Below are positions 37,904-52,165 of a stretch of 64,000 nt of DNA, piece after piece. The stretch is taken from the NCBI RefSeq assembly GCF_901709675.1, contig NC_051093.1, positions 9,248,053 through 9,312,052 on the forward strand. The letters run 5' to 3'. Source of the DNA: Syngnathus acus. Its lineage: Eukaryota > Chordata > Actinopteri > Syngnathiformes > Syngnathidae. Numbering within the stretch: position 1 is the first letter of the stretch; the number at the start of each line of letters is the position of its first letter. The notes beneath the pieces were generated by a model. It had not been told where the DNA came from and did not search any database. It saw only the letters and a list, made by a program, of their open reading frames with translations. Made by a program: the position numbers and the translations under genes.

Positions 37904-38550
37904 GAGGGACCACACTTGAAGAGGGGGACACCCTGGCACCTGGGGGGGAAAAAAGCGTGATCAAGTTATAAAATGACTGTGATGTTTCATTTTCATTCAG
38001 AAAATTCTCAAGAGGGAAAGCAAAAGAGGAGACTACGTGTGTGTTAGCTACAATTGAATTAACCAGGACCAAAATGTTACTTACAATATCAGAGTGCTAC
38101 AACTCGACACTCAACTTTTATTCACGCTATCAGAAGCAATACTTTTCAACATACTATCGTACTACAAGGACGAATAACTAAGAACATTGATTATGTTCAC
38201 AAAACCATGGAATATGAACGAGGTGGCTGACACGCGTTGTAAATCTGATATCGGAGCTACAGAGACTGAAGCTAACGTTAGCAAGCACGCACAACCTGCA
38301 TCAACGTGACTGTTCCAATATTTGTCGTGAAAGGACACAATAACAGAGGCCACGTAAATGCAAAAGGTTAATTTGACAAGATAAAATGGCTGACAGGAAG
38401 GAAAGTCACTCATCTGACTTGCTTGTTAGCTTAACACACCCACTGACGTTAGCCAAGCGCTGACCTACACGTAAAAAACTAAACGCAAGGGACACGATGA
38501 ACATTCAACTATAAAATATAACTCGCGTCATACAAATATGAAGCACTTAC

Positions 38551-38690
38551 CTGTTCAAATTAGAGTGAGGATTTTGGGGAAAAAGCAACAGTCCTCCCTA
38601 ATGCCGGGGGTCAAGATTGTCAAGACACTCAAGTCACAACCGGAAACAAATAGGCGACGAACATTCACTTCCGGGTGACTTATTTCGTCA
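38551..38690 (-). other. mief1 non-coding first exon and promoter
   Basis: On the minus strand an exon-like stretch ends TTTGAACAG followed by gtaagtg (38551). Upstream are ETS-like sites (acttccgggt on the plus strand near 38669). The exact start is not visible. Confidence 0.45.
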
Positions 38691-39577
38691 GATGAAATAA
38701 TTTACATAATCACAAACACACTGAAAAAAAGTATTTAATTGTCGTATAGTCAATTAGGTTAAGTTGCAGCCACTTACGAAAAAATGTCAAGTATACTTTT
38801 ACGAGCAGTTGCTTGGTCTATTTTTTTTTTTTTACTTTGCGAAAAAACATTTTTGTCCACAAAATAAATAAAAACACATTTAAAGCTGACTTAATAAATT
38901 AGAGAGAAAATGTCCTTTGTTTTGGTTTTTAAACATTTAATATAAAAAGTGAGCTTTCTGGGTTCATTTTAAATGTACTGTATTTATTTCTGTATTACAG
39001 TACGTCCATATAGAAGGAAGGGCAAACAGTCATTTGAGAATTGTAGTTTATCACACTTATAAGTACAGTATAATAGGGAGTTTCTTGCATTCGACAAATA
39101 GGCGGTCTCAATATTTTTCGGAAAAAACTACTAAAAATGAAACTAAAACAAACAGCATAGAGCTACCATTTAAACTTGACTTATATATAAAAGATGTGAG
39201 GGATAAAAAGGTAGAATCTGAAGTCCTTACATGTATATCATTTGTACATTGCATTGCGCAGAAATACTTTGTCAAGTTTGCAAAATAGTTTCTACTATTA
39301 GAAGAGACGACTTTCACTGGCACGGTTCTTGGAAATTCATGCAAAAGATGACAATTCTCAACTGATGACAACATTTGAAGAACCTTTTCAATTATAAATG
39401 TGCAGTTTATTTTGTGTGGAAGAAACAAAGGAGCAAAAGATTCTTGTTGCCATTGAACATTTGGAAATAAATATCACACAAAACAGCATGAAATGTCAAC
39501 AATTTGCATCATCCAGGCATGTTATGATTTACAGTTCTTTAGTCAGGTCTGTCTAGCCAGAGTAGCCTTACTGACGA
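38691..39577. other. Intergenic between mief1 and the acyltransferase-asparaginase fusion
   Basis: A/T-rich. No exon is supported on either strand. It probably includes the 3' UTR of the minus-strand fusion gene. Confidence 0.4.
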
Positions 39578-42500
39578 TCACGGCATATATTTCTTTCCTT
39601 TGAGTCTCGGAATAATCTGTATATCTCTTACGTCATGGTGCTGAAGCAGCCAACACAAGTATCTCTCTGTGCCCATGCCCCACCCACTGGTAAGAAGTGG
39701 CTTCACCTCACGCATGTCAGTGTACCATTTATAGGGCTGCTGCGGAACCGCATGGTGTCTGAGGGCCTCTTGTACCAAGGCGGCCGTGGAATGACGCTCA
39801 CCAAGACCCACAGTTTCTCCCAAGCCCAGCAGAAGGTCTGCAGCCTTGGCTTTGGCCCTGCCGCTGCCCTCCACGTAGGCCTGGTAGAAGGGAACGGCGA
39901 GATGATCCATCTCAGTCAACCAAACAACACCTCCGTATTTTTCGATCAACACCCGCTCTCCTTTACGCGTAAGCTTCCTGCCAAACTGCGGCTGGCCCTC
40001 TTGTACCCACTCCAAGCAATCGGCAGAAGGCATCATCGGAATGGCCTGGTCCAGAGAGACTCGTGGTAGTGGTGTTTTCCCATCCAATTTACTCAGCATG
40101 AATGTAACATGCGTGAGGGTCCCAGCAGTGTTGAGGATGATATCTGAGTGTCTCTTCAGCATGGACTTGGTGAGATGAGACAAATATCCCTCTGCTACGG
40201 AAATGGCACGGTCCATGTCGCCCAACAGTTCACATTCCACGTGGTAGAACTGGTTCAAGTGTGTGGCGTCAGGATCTTCTCCTCGAAAGCTGGGAGATAT
40301 GTAGTAGGTTCCCTGCAGGTTATCCTGGAAACGGAGGAAATATTCAAGCACAAATTGCATTGAGTCTGCAAGGTAGATGTCTTGACCAAAGAGGTGAACA
40401 GAAACCGGTTCTGAATCAGACCCCAGACCCATTGGGGAGGAGATGGTGTCTGTAGTGAGCGGCGTCAGGGCATAGGAGTAGTGACAGCAATTGCTAAAAT
40501 ATTCCACTGTGCTGTGGAAAAGCGTGTTCTGAATCTGGAACAGGTTACGATACCACTGGCTGGAAATAGCCACGACGGAGTGGGACTGAGGCTCCTTCCA
40601 CGATCGCAAAGGCCGGCACTCGGTGATCTTGGAGTGAAGCCTTTTGAGGGCATCTGGGTCGGCAGCTGGACCATCAAGTGAGGACACGTATCCGGGGTAC
40701 TTTAGGAAGAATTCTGCTTGTGCTTTTGTAATCTGAAGGCCTTCTGGTGGAGGTAGTTGGGGGATTAATTTGGCATGAGCGTAATTAATCTCCAAGCCCT
40801 CAAAGATCAACGCAACAGATTGAGCTCCCATTCTCTCTTCCAGCAGTTGGGCAACTTTAAACGTTGCCAAGATCAGAGCTTTGTAGTCAGATTCCTCCAG
40901 TTTGAAGATGTCGCTGGGCAGTGGTTTGCGTGGCACCACGATGGTTATTCCGGGAGTGTTTGGGTAGGGTGTTAGAAAGGCAACATGTTGACTATCCTCC
41001 CAGACTCTCCAGTGTTGCTCCTCTCCCCTTACAATCCGACTGAACAGGTTCGTATCGAAGCGAGTCCCTGAAAATTCAAAGCTCGATGGTGCGTTTGTTG
41101 TTGGTAATCCACTCCTAATCTGGTTTCGAACCTTGTCCAGTGCTTCATCATCCCAACGTGGACCACTTATAGAGGTGCAGAACCCAGGGTTGGAGCTGTG
41201 AAATTCCTCTTTGCTGGAAAGATGGGGCTGCCACTTTGACCCTAAGCCGTGAAGCGGTAGCAGTCTGATCTGAGCTGCTTGATCGGGGTTGGGATAGAAA
41301 ACCAAAGCGCAACGTTGCACTCCAAGTTTGCCGCAAAGAATACTTGAGACAGATTTGGCTTCTTGTAGCAGAGACACAAAATCAGGTTCAGCCAGATGGA
41401 AGATGCTCCGGGTCCCGCTAAGAGTTTTTCTGGTCAGAATAGTTGAACCGGGAGTCCAGGGATTGGGATTCAAGTATGCAAGCAGCTCATCTGTTTCCCA
41501 GATCACATGAGAGACGTTCTTTAGGGGTCGAAGCACTTCGACTCTTGATATTCCGCCGATCATCGAGGCCACGAACATGACACCGGCATTTGTTTCAACA
41601 ACAGAATCCCCTTTGGAGTCGAGCGCAATGACTCCGGCACAAACATCTTTCAGGTTTTCTGTCATCACCTCTCGACACGCCTGTCTGAGACTATAACCTT
41701 TGTGGTGGTAGAGGCTTGCGATTTTCTGCGCAACGGTGTGTCTTAGAAACACATCTCCGTCTCCAGAGCAGCTAATGGCTAATGCGCTATCGGCGTAGAT
41801 TCCCGCTCCGACGACGGCCGTATCGCCAACTCGCCCTTTCAACTTGGCCACTAAGCCGCCCGTTGATGAGGCGGCGGCCAACCTATGCTGGCAATCCAAT
41901 GCCACAGCTCCAACAGTTTGAGGATGGTTGCTTTTTGAAAGATTGACACCAGCGAGCTTGGCGGCTAACTCTCCATAACGGAGATCAGTGTAGAAATAGT
42001 CAGACTTGACAGGTTTGGCCTCCTCTTTCAAAACGTGCAGAAATTCCTCAGCGCCTTCTCCCACGATAAGGGAATGCGAGCTTTTGTCCATGACGCATCG
42101 AGCCGCTTTGATGGGGTTCTTGACGCTTCGTAAACAGGCGACAGCTCCAGACTTCATTCCATTTCCATCTACTATGGCGGCCTCCATTTCATTTTGGCCT
42201 TCTCTGTTGAATACTGAGCCTTTTCCTGCATTGAAGAGAAAGCAGTCTTCCAGAGCTTCTACTGACCTTTGAACTGCATCCAGACTACGTCCACCCTGTT
42301 CGAGCACTCGCGATCCCAGGTTTAAAGCTGTTTGCAGAGCAAACTCGATGACGTTTATCACTTGTGGGTTCAGCATCATCTCCTCTCCAGCGCCACCGTG
42401 GATCAGCAGAGTAAAGTCGGAACTCGCACCAGCGGTCCAATCCATTGTTATTTGATTGTTGCCGGTAAAGTGATTCATCTCACCATTCATGTTCTTTGTT

Positions 42501-44443
42501 TGGTTTTGTTTGAGGAGACACTCCAGAGCTCCCATTTGACAAGCAATTGCATATTTGAGCGCTAAAAGCATCACTAACTTCAAGTTTACCTTCAGGTTTT
42601 CCTGAAGTTTGTCCAGTACCGAGGCAAAGCTACCTTTCCCATTTAGCACAACTCGAACTCGGTCCTTTTTCCCAAGGTAGGTTACAGCGAGCTGATCTTG
42701 GGCATAAACGTTTCCGACTCCACACTCCGCTCCCTCCACCAGGTCGGTACCGGTGAGATACACGGATGGACATCCGAAGGGGTCCAGGAACTTTTTCAAA
42801 GGATTGTCGTCAGATAAAGCTCGACGAAGGACAGCTAAATTGGGGCCTACACCGTGTCCGCTTTTGGTGTTTTTTATGAGAGTCTTGTGTTCCAAATATG
42901 CAACATGGAACAAATTGAAGAGGGGGTTTGTAGGTTGGAGTGCGTTGTGTGAAGCCAAGACGCTTGCTAACTTACGAGACTTTGCGCTGACTGAGTAGGT
43001 GGGATCACAACGGCCATGTTTGTAGTGGCGCATATGAGTAGGAGTGACGAGCATGTGAGTGGCGGCAGATTCCCCGAGAGTCTGCATCAGGGAAAGCTGC
43101 AAGGAGAAGTTGATCCAAGCATCATAGAGGCCTCTTTGGCTTCTCAGAGTGGAAAACACATCGGGATAAGAGGACACGTCGAAAGTGACAACTGGATTTT
43201 GGGATTTGAAATCAGGGCGTGTCTCGGTACTGTGCAAAGTAAAGGTTAGAGATGTTGGGGATGAATGATTGAAGACTGCCGAAGACCCGTTGACTTTATC
43301 CGCATTGCTATGGACTAGACTTAAATCAACGGCTTCTGACAATTGGTACACACGTTCAGTTACAAGGCCAGCTACCATCCCATCCACAGCACAATGCTCA
43401 AAAACCATCCCGGCTGTGCAGTCCTTGAACACCACCAGATTCATCACCTGGCAAAAAAAAAAAAAAAGAGACACCACGTCAGCGTAGTTCAACTACTCGG
43501 ATTGTGTCGGCGGTTTTACCTTGTCATAGTATCTTAGACAAGGACCATCTGCTTTTCCTCCCAACCTCACCACGTTGAGGATCTCCGCCAATTCAGAAGG
43601 TGCGTCGCTGTCCTCCAGATTTAACGTCAGCACAGCGCTCTCCATTAGCTTCAGGGATGCTGCAGAAACTCCTCCTTTGTCCAAGATGTCTTCTCTGATG
43701 GCAGCCCAGGACTTGCGCTCCAAAGCAGAGAGTCTACAAATGGCCAAGGGGTCGTTGTGATTCCCGGTGTCGCTCCGGTCTACCACTTGAGCCAGCTGGT
43801 TGTAGATGTCAGGGAAGGATCGAGCGGATAATGTCGCATTAGTATCGGAGCGCCGGAGTATGTCGACCGGGAATACTCCACCGACGCAAGTGATGACGGC
43901 GTGAATGCTTTCCGGGTAAACCTATGGAAGGGAAAACATAGAATGATTACAAATGGAGATTTCTGACAAACTCGGATTTTCCCGTACCTTAATTTCATCT
44001 CGACTCTGGCCGGGAATTCGGGTGGCGGCGAAAAGCTCCGATTGCTGCGTTCGTTCCATGGGCACGTCCCCATCCAGCATATTGGGCTGGCTATACAGCT
44101 TAGCCGCCGCCCAAAGCAGAGCGGCCGCTCTCGTCAACTGGTTGCATCCCTTCGCTTTGGACGGAAGAAGAACAACCGGAAGGGCCGTGGCGGTTGACAG
44201 AGGGTCGGCACAGGCCAACAGACTTTTCTTGAACTGATCCGTCACCCAATTCTCTTGGCCTGTAGCCACGGTTACTAATTTTCGCTGGGCTTCTTCGAGA
44301 AGCGGCTTCTGCTTCTCCAGGGTGCTTTTGAAGTCAGCATAACCGTCGGGACTTAAGGTGAGCTGGAGAACGCGGCAGACTTCCTGCAAGGTCACTTCCA
44401 TCTCTGGAACGGGGTAGTTGAGAAGAGCCATCCTGTTGAACAT
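39578..44443 (-). CDS. Acyltransferase-asparaginase-HIT-HIT-AsnRS-like fusion protein
   Basis: Three coding exons (44443-43988, 43921-43520, 43447-39578) join in phase 0, giving 1,575 residues. Residues 1 to about 600 form a carnitine/choline acyltransferase-type domain: ALLNYPVPEMEVTLQEVC, ENWV, candidate catalytic His304 in MVFEHCAVDG, RCDPTYSVS. About 630-921 is a type-2 (Ntn hydrolase) asparaginase/isoaspartyl peptidase: LLIHGGAGE, NAGKGSVF, nucleophile candidate Thr797 in HPQTVGAVALD, STGGLVAKLKGRVGD. About 922-1061 and 1082-1186 are HIT-like domains, the second with NYAHAKLIP, so only part of the His triad is kept. About 1216-1575 is a class II synthetase core close to asparaginyl-tRNA synthetase (motif 2 FRGED...HLNQFYHVECEL, motif 3 GMGTERYLCWL) without an anticodon-binding domain. 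No stop or frameshift interrupts it. Substrate and location are unknown. An upstream non-coding exon is expected. Confidence 0.85.
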
Positions 44444-46637
44444 TGGGGAGCTGCCAAGAGAGGTGGACTTGTTTATTTGTGGCACTGGACACTCAGTGTG
44501 AAACACAATTACAGATGTTGAGCCAAAGGTTCAGCGATTCAACCGCAGACTGAATTGGTCAGGCTCACATAATCATGAATGTATTAAATATTAATCAATG
44601 CGCAAGATCAACTTTGATGTGCTGCTTCTAATCTCCTTTTGTATTATTGTCACAAGATGTCCTATTGAAGGTTTTTGGTCAATCTGTATCGAATCTAATT
44701 GATTAATTTGGTTGACCGAGCGGAGATTCTAATCGAGTGCACACACCAATGCACGCGGTTCAAATAATTGACACAATGCAGGCTGTATGGATTGGTTGGA
44801 ATTTGCGGAGAGCAAGGATACTTGTCTTGTGACTCCAATAGCTTAATAATTAGATCAGCAGAAGCAGAGGACTAACTCCCACTGTCCTTAAACATGTACT
44901 TGTAGGTTAAGTGAATACTTTAAATTGTTGGTCAAGTTTTCGGTCTAAATTTTGAGCCGTCTCGAGTGTAAGCCACCTCTCGTAAAAAAACAATAAAGCA
45001 AATTATTACACAAATATACATCGGCTGATGTGGTTACATCAAATTAGAATTTAAGTTTATGCAGGTTAGAGTTGGAAAATGTTTATACAGATGATATCGT
45101 CAAAATATGTATTGCCTATTGTGCATAAATCAAAAGATTATTTTAGCTGAGAAGTTGAGTAGTATTAGTATTTAGGGAAGGGATGGCATGGTGGTAGGTA
45201 TAATCGATATTTAGGAATGGATTGATATTTTCCACATTTTTAAATTAAAAAAAAAAGAATTTTTAAGTCATCGGATATGAAGTGTTTTTTCGAGGGATGC
45301 AAAGTGTTTACTGCTGAAGACATTGGAGCGAGCTGATGCAAGAGGCTGCATGATATTAATTATGTTAGCAGTTCACTTGCCATGTACTGATATTGTATTT
45401 TTCCTTTTAAATTGTTACTTTTGCAACATTATTATTTGCACACTATTTATAGGAAAAAAATAATGAAAAAAAAGGGGGGGGGGGCAACATTATTTAACCC
45501 AATGTACAATACATGTTACATTTTATTATTATTATTTATCTTGGAGACTTCCAAAGTGTTTCATATTGACATATCACTCGGAAAAACATTCTAAGAAAAC
45601 CACCATCCTGTTTGAAGACGAACATTTTAGCTTTTTTAGGAAAATAAAATATATTTAGTGAAATTATGTATTTTCCTTAATAAAAAGACACATCAAGATG
45701 CAGGATAATAACCTAAGAATAAAATATGCTCACCGCAATGTCGAAATTTCTCCCAGGCCAGGCCAGTCGGAATGAAAGAAGAATGGCTCACGGGAGAAAA
45801 CTTGGGTTTGTCTCTAATGAAAGTGCAGTGACTCTTGTTAAGCAATTTAAATTCCTGCCCCACACCCCCGCCCCCGCAGTTCTCATTTTTGTCTTGTATT
45901 CTTCATTTCGTATTTCGTTCTTTTTACAAAGTTACAAATAAAAAAAGTGGACATACACATCTGTGTTCAGAATTAAACAATCACGTTCAAATAAAGGAAC
46001 ATCAATATGCAACCAGGGCCATGGACAACAAATTGTGGACATGTTTTGAACTCACCACACTGCTCTGTCAAATCCACATCACATGGTTTATATTTTCAGC
46101 CATGCTCTCCACTTCCATTCCATTGCATTGGTGGCCTCTTTTGAGTAGATCTCGGATTTGTTGTGTGGCTGTAGGTTGTTCCACTCATTTTGGACAAGAT
46201 GTGCAAGTGCATCAAAAAGAACATCTGTGGAGACAAAGCCTGGATTAATCAGATGCATCGAATCCAGCATTATAACCTTAAATTGATAGAGTGACATTAT
46301 GTCAAGCTGGGTGACGATGCGGCGACAATGTACAACTTTGCACTGGAACTATTTCAACTGCTTTTTCTGAACACTAAATAAAGTTCAGAAGTTCTAGTTG
46401 GCTATTCCTGACATTCTTGTAGTCACGTTTTATTGCACACGCCAGTAAGGGTATGAACGACTGTCAGAGCAGTCTTTTTTTTATATATATAATTTCGATT
46501 AAAACCAATATTTACTAAGTAAGGAATTTGCAGAAAGAAATGATGACGATAAAACTTGGACGAACAAGTGTAACCGAGTTTACTGCATCTCTGGCGCCCT
46601 CTACTGTTGGCCGCGTGGACCACATTTCGACACCATC
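44444..46637. other. Gene-free stretch
   Basis: An acceptor-like site at 44451 precedes the fusion gene's first coding exon, so a 5' UTR exon and promoter should lie here, but I could not place them. The stretch has a poly-A/poly-G run (about 45462-45484) and no supported exon. Open frames at 45835-46248 and 46088-46297 show no known domain. Confidence 0.4.
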
Positions 46638-47687
46638 ATGGCGGCACAGGCTCGCGCAGTTGTCTCAGGCCAGTGGCTAGCGGACGCAATCCGAAACGGC
46701 CTTGTAGGCTCAAAGATTCGCGTTCTCGATTCGTCATGGTACCTCCCGATAACAAAACGGGACCCGAAAGCAGAGTTCGCGGAGAAGCACATCCCGGGAG
46801 CTTCGTTCTTCGACATAGACGAGTGCAGTGACCAAAGTTCACCGTATGATCATATGTTGCCTACGAGCAGCCACTTTTCACGCTACGTGGGCGAGCTGGG
46901 CATCGGCAACGACACGCATGTGATTGTGTACGACACGAACGGCTTCGGCTCGTACAGCGCCCCACGCGTCTGGTGGATGTTCCGACTGTTCGGTCACAAC
47001 TCTGTGTCGGTGCTGGACGGGGGTATGAAGAACTGGTTGGCGGAAGGGCGACCGGTGACGTCAGAACAGGTGAAGCCGGAGTGCAAAGACTTTAAGGTGA
47101 CTACGAACCCTGCGTGGGTCAAGACTTATGAGGACGTGCTGGAGAACATCAGCACCAAGAAGATACAGGTGGTGGATGCAAGATCTGCGGGCAGGTACAG
47201 GGGGATCGAACCGGAGCCTAGAGAGGGTGAGCAGTTTGTGACATATATGAAAATGACCATTCTTATTACAAAATACAAACAAGTAGAAGGTCGTTCAAGT
47301 TCAGAAACTTTCACAAAAATAACAGCACTTGGTAGCCCTGAACAAATCTAGATGTGTGTTGTATAACTTTTGGTCAATTTATCAACAGGTACCCTACCAG
47401 GCCACTTTCCCGGTGCGATCAATATGCCGTTCACTTCTTTCCTGGACTCCTCCGGAAAGTATCTGGCCAATGAGGACCTGTCCAGACTGTTCAAGAAAGC
47501 TGAGGTAAAACCGGACCAGCCATTGTGGGCCACCTGCGGTTCTGGTGTGACGGCGTGCCTCGTGGTTCTGGCCGCTCACCTGCTCGGGCACCCGGGCGTG
47601 TGCGTTTACGACGGCTCCTGGGCCGAGTGGTTTAAAAGAGCATCTCCTGAAAATGTCATCTCAGAGGGAGAAGGAAAGAAGATGTGA
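46638..47687 (+). CDS. mpst: 3-mercaptopyruvate sulfurtransferase
   Basis: Two exons (46638-47226, 47389-47687) give 295 residues, the usual size. Two rhodanese domains are visible: an N-terminal one (VLDSSWYLP, HIPGASFFDIDECSD, VIVYDTNGFGSYSAPRVWWMF, LDGGMKNWL) and a catalytic C-terminal one with the active-site loop CGSGVTA. The CG(S/T)GVT loop is the signature of MPST rather than thiosulfate sulfurtransferase (CRKGVT). The enzyme moves sulfur from mercaptopyruvate to thiols in cysteine breakdown and H2S formation, in cytosol and mitochondria. A close paralogue with the same intron position follows 0.7 kb downstream. Confidence 0.95.
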
Positions 47688-48417
47688 TAAGAGTAATAGT
47701 TGAACATTCAGAAATATGCTATGAACCACAGTGATGTATGTAAAGATTTTTTTTTCCCTCAAGTGACGTTTTTTTCTTTTGGCTGTGTTGGTGGTTCAAA
47801 ATCAAAGTGCACTTTTTGATTCGAGAGGTGGCAAATCATTCATAAAATGCATTCTTTCACTTTTATATGATTCCATCATGCTCATGGGTCATCCTCATTA
47901 TTCATTAACCGAAAAAGTAGGCTAATTATTCATCTTTTTAATGGGAGATTTTGCAGAAACCTGATCTGATTGCAGATTGTATTACACTTTATTAAAGACA
48001 ACTTGAAATTGCACGTGTTGCTGTTTGTGCCGTGTTGAATGACTTTAATCTTTTGTTTTTGAAATGTGGCTGAGGTTTAGAACATAATGGAATGTTTCTC
48101 TACTTCTCAGACATCTGGTACTATTTTTTCTTTTTAAACTCTTTAGTAGGTTTTTGTGTGCTAATGTTTAACGTGCACGTTTTTAGGGCTCAATTAATCT
48201 ACTTTTTAGGAATAAAACCTTTTTTATGAATACTTGGGCCAGGCAATTTTATTTTAGATGGCGCTGAATGGATAAAGTCGGAAAACCACTGATTAGAGAA
48301 TGACGTATTCACGCAAATGATAAAGGTTTTGCAAGTGAACAACAAATGGACCCGCCTTGCGCAACCCCCCCCAGAAAGTAGTCGACAAAGCCAAATTTCC
48401 ACAGAATCTCCACCGAT
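47688..48417 (+). other. Intergenic between the two sulfurtransferase genes
   Basis: Contains the 3' UTR of the first gene (attaaa near 47990, aataaa near 48210) and the upstream flank of the second. No other gene is seen. Confidence 0.5.
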
Positions 48418-49788
48418 ATGGCGGCGGCACAAGCGGTGGTCTCAGCCAAGTGGCTTGCGGACGCAATAAGAAACGGTCTCGTTGGCTCCAAGATTCGGGT
48501 CCTGGACTCGTCATGGTACACCCCAGCAACTAAACGGGACCCGAAAGCGGAGTTTGCAGAGAGGCACATCCCGGGAGCTTCATTTTTCGACATGGTGGAG
48601 TGCAGTGACCGGAGCTCACCCTACTGCTTCACGCTCCCTGCGAGCAAGCACTTTGCACGCTACGTGGGTGAGCTGGGCATCTCCAACGACACGCATGTGG
48701 TGGTGTATGACGCGCACGAGTTCGGTTTGTACACCTCGCCGCGAGTTTGGTGGATGTTCCGACAGTTCGGCCACAGCTCGGTGTCGGTGCTCGACGGGGG
48801 CTTGAAGCACTGGTTGGCCGAGGGGCGTTCGGTGACGTCGGGGGAAGACGCGAAGCCCGAGCGCAAAGATTTCCAGGTGACCACGAACCCTGCTTGGGTG
48901 AAAACTTACGAGGACGTGCTGGAGAACATCAGCACTAAGAAAGTCCAAGTGGTGGACACCAGGCCTGCGGGCAGGTATAGGGGGCTCGAACCGGAGCCCA
49001 TAGAGAGTGAGTAGCTTTTCTCTTTTCTTTTCACTGCTGCTTTATCTATAAATCAAAAATAGTATTTATTATTTTCACTAGCGCTCTTTTATTTTTGTGT
49101 GCTAAGTTTGCCATCTCATAAATGTATACTTATCTTGATTGTTCTTATCTTATTTATTGATCTTATTCTTGTGTCACATGACTGGGCAAGTTGCCACAAG
49201 ATGGCGCAAATCCCCCTGTATACAAAACAAGTTATCCCGCATGCTGGACTTTGGAATGTTGAAAACTTGCTGGGGATTTGCCTGGTCATGTAATACACGG
49301 TTAAAAAACTGCACTCCTGGAGATTTGAGTGATGCCCAACAATTTAAGATACAATCATATCCGCAGGCTCAGCGAGCACTTAAATTAGGCAGGCGCAAAC
49401 ATACAAAACTAGAATGGTCAGGTGTTTTTCCACATTCATTTGTTGCCTTACTTGGTCTTTTTTGTTTTTAAATAATTATTTTGTGACAGAAACGTTACCT
49501 GGCCACTTCCCCGGTGCAGTCAACCTGCCATTTACCTCCTTTCTGGACTCCTCTGGAAGGTTTTTGGCCAACGAGGACCTGTCCAGAAAATTCAAGGAAG
49601 CCAAGCTCCAGTTGGACCAGCCGCTGTGGGCCACCTGCTCTTGCGGCGTGACGGCTTGCTTTGCTATTCTGGTTGCTCAGTTGCTCGGACGCCAGGACGT
49701 GTGCCTTTATGACGGCTCCTGGTCCGAGTGGTTTCAGAGAGCGTCTCCTGAGCACATCATCTCTGAGGGAGAGGGAAAGAAAATGTGA
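48418..49788 (+). CDS. Tandem sulfurtransferase paralogue with altered active-site loop
   Basis: Two exons (48418-49006, 49490-49788) of exactly the same lengths (589 and 299 nt) and phase as the upstream mpst gene give 295 residues. Both rhodanese domains are intact (VLDSSWYTPATKRD, HIPGASFF, VWWMFRQFGHSSVSVLDGG). The catalytic loop reads CSCGVTA instead of CGSGVTA, which matches neither the mercaptopyruvate nor the thiosulfate signature and adds a second Cys beside the nucleophile. The gene is under no visible decay. Human MPST and TST are adjacent, but this copy is closer to its neighbour than expected for TST, so a fish-specific duplicate is likely. Confidence 0.92.

Positions 49789-52165
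<2,377 letters not shown>

Noticed and set aside
46088-46297. Minus-strand frame of 69 codons upstream of mpst
   Set aside because: No domain, splice context or repeat match could be recognised.
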